Positions 34,439 through 40,859 of a stretch of 48,152 bases of DNA are shown here, in pieces. The notes under the pieces are model-generated. The model did not search any database and had not been told where the DNA came from. It saw only the letters and a list, made by a program, of their open reading frames with translations. Source of the DNA: an uncultured Planctomycetota bacterium (GTDB lineage: Bacteria; Planctomycetota; Planctomycetia; Pirellulales; Thermoguttaceae); assembly GCA_902796885.1 (NCBI GenBank), contig CADBQY010000087.1:1-48152 (forward strand), written 5' to 3'. The position numbers were made by a program, and so were the translations under genes. Each line of letters begins with the position of its first letter. Position 1 is the first letter of the stretch.

Positions 34439-34459
34439 CCCCCACTTCTAGAGTGGGGG
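34439..34459. repeat. Hairpin element, copy 3
   Basis: CCCCCACT and AGTGGGGG around TCTAG, 68 bases after copy 2; part of the expansion found only in the right repeat. Confidence 0.65.
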
Positions 34460-34703
34460 GATCCCTGTCCGCGCGTCCCTGGATGGTCTGGGAGTATAGG
34501 CGCCGGACGTGGTCGTTTTTGCTTTATCCGGAAAAACCGGATAAAAGCCGCATGATTTATCAGGTTTTTCCGGATAAAAGTCTCATTGTCAAAAACATCG
34601 TTCCGAGGCCGCTTCTGTGAAAAGCGCCCGGATTCTCGCGATTCGGCGCCGTCTGCCGGCGGGTGTGCGCGAGTGGGGGGTGGCCGGGAGTTTTTAAACA
34701 ATT

Positions 34704-34818
34704 CTCCGCAAAATATTAAGTTTTGCGGAGGATTGCTTAATTATCCCCTTGCGTTCGTTTCTGTCGGGTTGTATACTGGATTAAAGTAAACATCCGCAAA
34801 AAACAAAACATTGCGGAT
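34704..34818 (+). promoter_or_regulatory. AbiE promoter flanked by two inverted repeats
   Basis: Inverted repeat 1 is CTCCGCAAAA (34704-34713) and TTTTGCGGAG (34721-34730). Inverted repeat 2 is ATCCGCAA (34792-34799) and TTGCGGAT (34811-34818). Both share a TCCGCAA core. Between them lies TTGCGT (34749-34754), a 17-base spacer and TATACT (34772-34777). AbiEi antitoxins of other bacteria repress their own operon by binding two such repeats, so these are probably its operators. Confidence 0.8.
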
Positions 34819-34845
34819 AAATCCTTTAATTCGCCAAGGTGCTCT

Positions 34846-35385
34846 ATGTTCACGAGAAAAGAAGCGCTGGCTCGGTTCGGTTCGGATTACCAGATCAAAA
34901 AGCGGGTTCGTGAAGGGAAACTGTTTCAGCTCGACAGGGGGATTTATTCGGAATCAGAAACGGTTCCCGAGCTCGCGGTAATTTTTCGGAAGTATCCCCG
35001 CGCGGTTCTGACTATGGAGAGCGCCTTTTATTTTCACGGCCTAACCGACGTGGTGCCGGACGAATACGAATTGGCGACGGAACGGAACGCTCCGAAGATT
35101 TCGGATAAAAAAATTCGTCAGTACTTTGTTCCGGAAGAGTTTTTCGATATCGGCGTCAGTGAGGTCAAAACGGGCGGATATCCGCTCAGAGTCTATGATC
35201 GCGAGCGGATGCTCATCGAACTTCTTCGTTTTCAGTCGAAGTTTCCGTTCGACTATTACAAGGAAGTGCTTCACAATTACCGCAAGCGGCTTCCGGCGTT
35301 GAATATCCAGAAAATCCAGGATTACGCCCTTTCGGCGCCGAACAGCCGCATCGTATCTAAACGGCTTCAAGCGGAGGTGTTCTAA
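34846..35385 (+). CDS. abiEi: AbiEi-type antitoxin / transcriptional repressor
   Basis: A 179-residue protein with an N-terminal winged helix-turn-helix (MFTRKEALARFGSDYQIKKRVREGKLFQLDRGIY) and the AbiEi antitoxin domain. The block AVLTMESAFYFHGLTDVVP followed by a strand-rich region is the family hallmark (prokaryotic antitoxin of type IV systems). It is somewhat shorter than the better-known AbiEi proteins. It should neutralise the effect of the AbiEii toxin without binding it and repress the operon through the two inverted repeats upstream. The stop codon overlaps the start of abiEii (TAATG), which couples their translation. Confidence 0.88.
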   Translation: MFTRKEALARFGSDYQIKKRVREGKLFQLDRGIYSESETVPELAVIFRKYPRAVLTMESAFYFHGLTDVVPDEYELATERNAPKISDKKIRQYFVPEEFFDIGVSEVKTGGYPLRVYDRERMLIELLRFQSKFPFDYYKEVLHNYRKRLPALNIQKIQDYALSAPNSRIVSKRLQAEVF

Positions 35386-36194
35386 TGGCGAACCTGCGGG
35401 AACTGACGGACCTGTACCGGCGAAAGGGGTATACGGAACGGAACGCTGGCGCGCGTGTATGCCAGGATATTGTGCTGAAAGCGATTTCGGAAAGCGGTTT
35501 AAACCGCAGCGTTACCGTCAAAGGCGGCGTTGTTATGCGTAGAATTACGGGAGACGACAGACGCGCCACGGAAGATCTGGATCTCGATTTTATCCGTTAT
35601 TCGCTTTCGGAAGATTCAATCCGCTCTTTTGTAAACAAGTTAAATTGTCTCGACGGTATCCGCATCGAAATAAAAGGGGATATTGAAGAGCTGTCTCAGC
35701 AGGAATACAGGGGAAGAAGAGTTTACATCCACGTGACGGACGATTTCGAAAACAGTTTGGAAAGCAAAATTGACCTCGGGGTGCATACGAAAGACGCGGT
35801 TGAACAGACGGTATGCCGCTTCGATGTCTGCGTTGACCGTGAGGGCGTAAGTCTTTTGATGAATACGGGCGAGCAGCTGTTCGCGGAGAAACTGAGATCG
35901 CTTCTCCGTTTCGGCCCTTTTTCCACTCGTTACAAGGATATCTACGATTTTTGTTTTTTGTCGGAACGCGTTAACCGCGACCTATTGCGAAAATGTATAG
36001 ACGTTTTCATTTTTCAGGATCCGGAACTTAGAGAAAACGACATGGAAGCAGTTATCGCAAGAGTGCGCGACACGTTTACGAACCGAATCTATTTGGACGG
36101 AATGAAGAACAAGCGAAGAATTCCGGATTGGTTGGGAATCGGACCCGATGCCGCGTTTCGGAAGGTGCTGGTCTATCTGGAATCCTTGAAATAA
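35385..36194 (+). CDS. abiEii: AbiEii-type nucleotidyltransferase toxin
   Basis: A 269-residue member of the AbiEii/AbiGii nucleotidyltransferase family. The catalytic block is VKGGVVMRR (GG at 47-48) followed by ATEDLDLDF with aspartates 64, 66 and 68. The third acid is in SKIDLGVHT, and AEKLRSLLRFGPFSTRYKDIYDF is the conserved C-terminal lysine/arginine motif. Related toxins modify tRNA or other acceptors with nucleotides and stop growth during phage infection. Key residues are intact, so the toxin should be active. Cognate antitoxin is the overlapping upstream gene. Confidence 0.9.
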   Translation: MANLRELTDLYRRKGYTERNAGARVCQDIVLKAISESGLNRSVTVKGGVVMRRITGDDRRATEDLDLDFIRYSLSEDSIRSFVNKLNCLDGIRIEIKGDIEELSQQEYRGRRVYIHVTDDFENSLESKIDLGVHTKDAVEQTVCRFDVCVDREGVSLLMNTGEQLFAEKLRSLLRFGPFSTRYKDIYDFCFLSERVNRDLLRKCIDVFIFQDPELRENDMEAVIARVRDTFTNRIYLDGMKNKRRIPDWLGIGPDAAFRKVLVYLESLK

Positions 36195-36246
36195 GAAAAC
36201 TTTGAAGCTTTAAATCGGAGACGTTCCGAAACGGTCGCGCCGCCCG

Positions 36247-36816
36247 TTACGATTCGCGTCGATCGTTCGGCTCTTGTAAACGAGACATCCAATCTTCCGC
36301 CGTCAGGCAGACGGCGTGTCCCGTGCGGCGGTCCCCTTCGATCCGGGACGGCGCGCGCTCGACGAAATGATGATACCGAAACCCGCACTTTTCGGCCACC
36401 CGTTTCGACCGGAGATTCCCGTCGTAGTAGCCGCACCAAAGTTTTTTCAGGCGCAGATCGGCAAACGCGTGACGAACCACCGCCTCGACCGCTTCGGTCA
36501 TCAGTCCGCGGCCCCAGAACGGCGCGCCGAGCCAATAGCCGAGTTCCCCTTCGGTTTTCGGCAGCGGGAAACTGCTTTCCCGTCCGACGTAGAGCTCGAC
36601 GCACCCGACCGGATGGCCGACCGATTTCAGTTCGAGCGCGTAGGTTTCCGGTGCCGACAACGTTCGGGCGATGATCCATCGGCTTTCGAGGACGCCGCGG
36701 TGCGGCTCCCACCCCGCGGCGGGGCCGACCTTCGGATGGCTGGCGTACCGAAACAGGAAAGGGGCGTCGGAAAGACGCCACCGGCGGAGAATGAGGCGCG
36801 GGGTTTCTAAACTCAT
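36247..36816 (-). CDS. GNAT-family N-acetyltransferase (RimJ-like)
   Basis: The 189-residue protein starts MSLETPRLILRRWRLSDAPFLFRYASHP, the standard N-terminus of RimJ/RimL-type acetyltransferases. The acetyl-CoA binding region is ELGYWLGAPFWGRGLMTEAVEAVVRHAF, and YDGNLRSKRVAEKCGFRYHHF is the conserved C-terminal block. It should transfer acetyl from acetyl-CoA to an amine, such as a protein N-terminus, antibiotic or small molecule; the acceptor is unknown. The frame is open much further upstream, but the ATG at 36816 fits the family and lies about 73 bases behind a promoter element. It converges with the AbiE operon. Confidence 0.85.
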   Translation of the reverse strand: MSLETPRLILRRWRLSDAPFLFRYASHPKVGPAAGWEPHRGVLESRWIIARTLSAPETYALELKSVGHPVGCVELYVGRESSFPLPKTEGELGYWLGAPFWGRGLMTEAVEAVVRHAFADLRLKKLWCGYYDGNLRSKRVAEKCGFRYHHFVERAPSRIEGDRRTGHAVCLTAEDWMSRLQEPNDRRES

Positions 36817-36895
36817 CGGGGGAGAGGGGGTGCAAACGCGGTTGTGTTCGTTTGGTGAAGCTTGGGCTCGGGACGCCGCCGGAGCCGGGATTCCT

Positions 36896-36904
36896 ATTAT
36901 ACCA
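36896..36904 (-). promoter_or_regulatory. Extended -10 promoter element of the GNAT gene
   Basis: On the minus strand TGGTATAAT, a perfect extended -10 box. No convincing -35 box is seen. Confidence 0.55.
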
Positions 36905-36994
36905 CGGGAAATCGTCCGTGGGTACGGTTCGCGACCCGAACCATGAAGAGCGAGAGCGGCCGCTTGTTTCGGTTCAAGATAAGAAGCGAGACGG

Positions 36995-37789
36995 TCATTC
37001 CGGCCTTTGATTGTCATTTTCCTTTTCTCCGTTTTCTTCAGTTTCGGCGGCGACGTTTTCTTTAGCAATACGAACGAACGTATTGCAAGTTTCGTAAGAT
37101 GCGCCGATGAAGACGGCGATCCAAAAACAAATGTTCAAACGAAGTTTTAAAAGCGTTTTTTTTGCGGGTTCAAATCCTTGAACCGCGGCCTTTCGATACC
37201 ATTTGTGCACTTTGAACCAGCTCCATTCAACGCCTTTTTCGTGTCCCTGCGCGGCCCATACGACGGTGTTGGTATCGTGGTTCACAATGACGGTGATATA
37301 TTTGTGCCCCTTCCTGTAACTTGTTTCATCCATTCCGACATGGACCGGGCCGTCGAGCCTTTTGGATCGTTCGGGTTCGATGACATTGAGGGCTCTGGAA
37401 ACGCATCTTCCGATGGTTTCCCAGTCGATCCGCATAAATTCGGAGATGATGCATCGAGGAAAGCAGACAGCAAGCCATCCGACCATCATATCGAAATCCT
37501 TGGTAAAATGGCTGCCGTGGTAAGCCCATGGGAGATCTGCGGTTACGATACTATGCTCGGGACAGTTGATTCTATGAGTGGAACCTTCGACTTCGACCAG
37601 GACGGCGCCACAGTCGAGTCGTATTCGTCGGCTGGTCGTATCCTGGGCATGCGTGATGGCAGAATGGGCAATCATTTTCGTGCTGAGCATGTGGTCTGAC
37701 TTGGATTCAAATATGCTGAATGCTATCTGAATCGTTTTAAAAATAATAATCTTCAAGACGGTGTCCTTGACGTTGCGCAATTTTTGCAT
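36995..37789 (-). pseudogene. Truncated ISL3-family transposase
   Basis: The frame contains a recognisable middle part of an ISL3 transposase: RINCPEHSIVTADLPWAYHGSHFTKDFD, then GRCVSRALNVIEPE and VHVGMDETSYRKGHKYITVIVNHDTNTVVWAAQGH, which holds the first catalytic aspartate. The N-terminal zinc-finger region is missing, because the first 35 residues are unrelated and AT-rich. The C-terminal half with the remaining catalytic acids is replaced by a tail without family motifs after about plus-strand 37230. It cannot be active. It marks the left edge of the AT-rich block and shows that mobile elements have inserted here. No clean terminal inverted repeats are visible. Confidence 0.82.
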
Positions 37790-37895
37790 AAACTGTTATC
37801 AGAAGCAATCTTGGGTTCATTATGGTTTTTTGTTTCACCAGTACTATAAAGAAGCCCTGATGGCTTTTCTATATTAATCATTGTTACCAGCAGAG

Positions 37896-37928
37896 GGCAT
37901 TTTTACACACAATTATGCCCGAAGCCTC
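37896..37928 (+). repeat. 33-bp direct repeat, left copy
   Basis: Matches 43311-43343 at 30 of 33 positions (GGCATTTTTAC, then a variable triplet region, ATTATG and CGAAGCCTC). The two copies bracket the ankyrin-RNA-Sel1 block. Confidence 0.85.
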
Positions 37929-37985
37929 TCAACAGGAACTAAATATTTAACATCTCCATCAACAAAAAAAGAGTCAAGTGATAAA

Positions 37986-40400
37986 ATGAGCAGGTTAACC
38001 CAAGCAGTAATAAAAGGTTCATTAGAGGAGGTCAAAGTTGCAATTTCACTAGGTGCAGATATTAACGAGACTGAGGATGTTTACGGTCGTACTGCATTAC
38101 ATATAGCGAGTGACAAAGATGAAAAGTCTATTGTTATAGAACTCTTGGCGAACGGAGCAAACGTCAATTTAACGGACTACAACGGGAAAACGCCACTGCA
38201 TCTTGCAGCGGAGAAGGATAACGGAGAAATAGTTGACTATCTTTTAGAGAACGGGGCAAACGAAAAAGTTAAAGATGTTAATGGCAATACGGCCTTATTA
38301 ACTGCCATAACTCATTTAAGCTATGAGGCAGGAAAAAGACTTCTCGAAACCGATAAATCACAAGTAAAGGAAATATTTGATACAACTTCGCGCTTGATCG
38401 CCGTAGGAAGTATGTCACAAGCTCTCATTGAAGCCGCATCAAAAGGTCGAGCCGATATAATATCCATGCTCGAACAGAACGGTTACAACATATTTGTTTT
38501 TGATAAGGATGGTGATTCACTTCTGCACAAGGCTGTTAGGGCTCAAAGGGTTGATGTTGTCAGCTATCTTGTAAAAAGATGCAGTAGCATTATATACATA
38601 AAGAACACAGCAGGTGTACTGCCTATTCAGTTAGTATCAGACCGTTATTGTCTCGTAAAAAAAAGCTACAAAGATATAAATATTGGCATGATACTCATGA
38701 ACACCAATGATGATAATGAAGTAGTTCAAATATTCAAGCATATTGCTGGTAGAGTGTGTCCATATTGGGAAGCTGCAGTAAAGGGCGATGAACAATTTAT
38801 AAAATTATTGCTTCGACGAAGGATTGATAAAAATATTCAAGACAAGAATGGTAATACTGTCCTTCATCTCGCTGCGTCAAATGGGCATCCATCAATATTG
38901 AAGTCATTCCTCAAAATCAAATGCGATATATACGCCAGGAATAAACAAAACCAAACGGTTTTGGATATCGCTCTCGATCATAAAAATCCAAAGATTATAA
39001 CTTGCATAATAGAGTCGGGTTACAACGTAAACGAACTGGACAAAACTACTGGAGAGTCTCTTCTTCATTCTTCAGTCAAAAACATCAACGAAGAGTCTAT
39101 TTCTAAAATTAATAAGTTACTAAAGTTGGGTGCTGACGTCAACTTAAAGGACAGCAAAGGCAGAACTGCTCTGAATCTTCTTTTTTTAGACCACAATTGC
39201 ACTCACGATCTTATATTGTCTCGCATATTCACTCTTTTAATTCGAGCAGGTTCAGATATAAATACACAGGACAACCATGGATACACACCGCTTCATAACA
39301 TCATATTCAATTATGCGTTAACAGGATTCTGGCCCGATTTCATTCGCTTAATTACAAAAGAATATAAACCTGATTACGCTATTAAAGATAACGATGGCTT
39401 GACTTCGATCGAACTTGCCCTAAAATTAGGAGTTTCTGACCGTTTACTTACAGATGAGAACGGTGTCATAAATATTGATTTCTGTAGCTCTTCTTACGAG
39501 AACAATAACATAATACTCTGCCACGCATATAATAAACTTATCGATTGTCAACAAAGTAAAATAGATAAAGCAGGGAAAGAGATAGAGCAACTTCAGGAAA
39601 AACATGACAAAGTTCGTACTCATTTTTTTACGATATTCTTTGTCTCCGCTTTTTTAGGCTTAGCGCTTACGAGCATTGTGCATCTATGTGATAGCAATGA
39701 AGATATTTCGACTGACATACTTAAAAACATCTTCCTTGGAGTCACTGTTCTTATATTTTCAATATCTCTCCCAACGAGATTTATGCGCAATGCTGACAAA
39801 AGAACCAGAATAGCAGGAGAGATCAATAATATTAAATGTGAGACTTTGAATTACTCCGAAGCGCTGAACAAAATTAAAACCGAATGTCCTTTTGATGAGC
39901 ATAATTATGATAAGTACACAATACTGTATGACAAATACTTCAATACGTTACAATCCAAAAAATCATTTGCCTATACATTCCTTTCTAATAAGAAAAAACG
40001 AGAAGAAGAGTTACGTATTCAGAGAGAAATTGAACAAGAGGCGTTACGTATCCAAAGGGAAAAAGATGCTGAGGATTTACGGAATAAGTGCCCTAAGTGC
40101 GGTAAACTTGGAGCATTGATTACCTCAACTGAATATCTCGGTGAAGTAACAAGGTTCCGTTCAGAAGTCAGGACACGTCCGTACAGATACCCTCTATGGG
40201 GCTCAGATGAAAGACTCCAGAATAAACAAGAGCATGGAACACCTTGGGGTCAGGATGTCAGAGAAAATATTCCCTATCAAGTTCACAAATCAAGAGAGAT
40301 TCGGACCTGCCACTTCTGTGGATATAGAATCGAAGGTAAAATCATCGAAAAAGCAGATGCTCCGAACGAAAAAAACACTACTTTCGGAATGCCATGGTGA
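37986..40400 (+). CDS. Ankyrin-repeat membrane protein with C-terminal zinc ribbon
   Basis: The 804-residue product starts with about ten ankyrin units (residues 1-500), with clear ones such as YGRTALHIASDKDEKSIVIELLANGANVN and NGKTPLHLAAEKDNGEIVDYLLENGAN. A short coiled coil (QQSKIDKAGKEIEQLQEKHDK) follows, then two membrane helices at about 546-566 and 580-602. Next come a second, strongly charged helix (KKREEELRIQREIEQEALRIQREK) and a zinc ribbon with CPKC (702-705) and CHFC (775-778). No known complete architecture comes to mind. The gene is much richer in A/T than the housekeeping genes, which points to transfer. The start at ATG 37986 is preferred because the upstream in-frame codons run through the direct repeat. 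Function unknown; membrane anchoring and protein binding are likely. Confidence 0.8.
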   Translation: MSRLTQAVIKGSLEEVKVAISLGADINETEDVYGRTALHIASDKDEKSIVIELLANGANVNLTDYNGKTPLHLAAEKDNGEIVDYLLENGANEKVKDVNGNTALLTAITHLSYEAGKRLLETDKSQVKEIFDTTSRLIAVGSMSQALIEAASKGRADIISMLEQNGYNIFVFDKDGDSLLHKAVRAQRVDVVSYLVKRCSSIIYIKNTAGVLPIQLVSDRYCLVKKSYKDINIGMILMNTNDDNEVVQIFKHIAGRVCPYWEAAVKGDEQFIKLLLRRRIDKNIQDKNGNTVLHLAASNGHPSILKSFLKIKCDIYARNKQNQTVLDIALDHKNPKIITCIIESGYNVNELDKTTGESLLHSSVKNINEESISKINKLLKLGADVNLKDSKGRTALNLLFLDHNCTHDLILSRIFTLLIRAGSDINTQDNHGYTPLHNIIFNYALTGFWPDFIRLITKEYKPDYAIKDNDGLTSIELALKLGVSDRLLTDENGVINIDFCSSSYENNNIILCHAYNKLIDCQQSKIDKAGKEIEQLQEKHDKVRTHFFTIFFVSAFLGLALTSIVHLCDSNEDISTDILKNIFLGVTVLIFSISLPTRFMRNADKRTRIAGEINNIKCETLNYSEALNKIKTECPFDEHNYDKYTILYDKYFNTLQSKKSFAYTFLSNKKKREEELRIQREIEQEALRIQREKDAEDLRNKCPKCGKLGALITSTEYLGEVTRFRSEVRTRPYRYPLWGSDERLQNKQEHGTPWGQDVRENIPYQVHKSREIRTCHFCGYRIEGKIIEKADAPNEKNTTFGMPW

Positions 40401-40481
40401 TTGTTTTGGTGATGATCAGCTTATAGTCCATTCAAATACTTACTGGGCGAGGGCATACAATATTCTACGAAGCACTTGTGA

Positions 40482-40705
40482 CCGTTACGAGGGGCACAAG
40501 CCTCGTTCTCTGGGACTTCCGCATCGGTCCCCTTCAAAAAATGAATCGGGTGATGTTGAGAGCCAGAGCCGTTTTAGCGAAGCCTGAGCGCGGCCTATCG
40601 AATGCGGAAGGGGAACGAAATGTATCAGATCGTAACGCGGAAACTCCGGTGTGGGGTGCAAGCCGACAGAGGTCTATAAGGTCGGGTTCGAGGTATGGGT
40701 GTCGG
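40482..40705 (+). ncRNA. HEARO / IscB-type omega-RNA-like structured RNA, no nuclease gene
   Basis: A GC-richer, highly structured stretch inside AT-rich DNA, starting right after GTGA (40478-40481). Visible pairings: ACGAGG/CCTCGT (40487-40492 with 40501-40506); CTCTGG/CCAGAG (40508-40513 with 40563-40568); GGGAC/GTCCC (40512-40516 with 40527-40531). The loop of that last stem, CTTCCGCAT (40516-40524), is complementary over 9 bases to ATGCGGAAG (40602-40610), a pseudoknot. Overall sequence and the GTGA boundary match what I remember of HEARO RNAs, the omega RNAs of IscB nucleases, whose guide is the flanking DNA just 5'. No IscB frame follows. The rest of the 40401-40859 gap holds only the Sel1-gene promoter. 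A group II intron remnant is the alternative. Confidence 0.58.
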
Positions 40706-40798
40706 TTGTAAATGTGGGTAAATTTGTAGTTTAAGGACTCTGATTGTTTGAATGGGGTAATTGTTATTGGTAAAATGACTCTATCGTTTTGAGGAATG

Positions 40799-40827
40799 TT
40801 GTGGATTTTTGTGATTCACGTTATATG
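40799..40827 (+). promoter_or_regulatory. Candidate promoter of the Sel1-repeat gene
   Basis: TTGTGG (40799-40804), a 17-base spacer and TATATG (40822-40827), about 33 bases before the ATG. In AT-rich DNA such matches are frequent, so support is moderate. Confidence 0.4.
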
Positions 40828-40859
40828 GAGGTGGAATTTCAGGTAAAATTTCAGCAATA

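Larger units (their letters stand above)
34295..34605 (+). repeat. Right, decayed copy of the trkH-end / palindrome repeat
   Basis: Begins eight bases after the ATPase stop with the same trkH-end bases as 32742 onward. It has two hairpin elements instead of one. Palindrome A' (34523-34545) is perfect; palindrome B' (34556-34578) has one arm change (TTTATCAGG). The promoter boxes are changed to ATGATT and TAAAAG. After 34605 a GTGAAAAGCG (34618) sits where the ATPase gene would start, but no ATPase sequence follows. The rest of the 34288-34845 gap holds no gene, only the AbiE control region (34704-34818). Confidence 0.88.

Noticed and set aside
37881..37985. Extended N-terminus of the ankyrin protein from TTG 37881
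   Set aside because: Those codons run through the 33-bp direct repeat and lack ankyrin features; ATG 37986 is followed directly by the first repeat helix.
40680..40700. tRNA-like GGTTCGAGG
   Set aside because: It resembles a T-loop, but no acceptor, D or anticodon stems surround it.
40482..40705. Group II intron 5' fragment
   Set aside because: Considered because of the many GNRA-like loops and stems. No reverse transcriptase and no domain V (the GAGC...GTTC hairpin with its bulge) is visible downstream, and the GTGA boundary plus pseudoknot fit HEARO better. It remains the main alternative.
40207..40711. Two overlapping small frames at the end of the ankyrin gene and through the structured RNA
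   Set aside because: The stretch is explained better by the paired RNA; the frames lack ribosome-binding sites and their translation is Arg/Ser-rich and uninformative.
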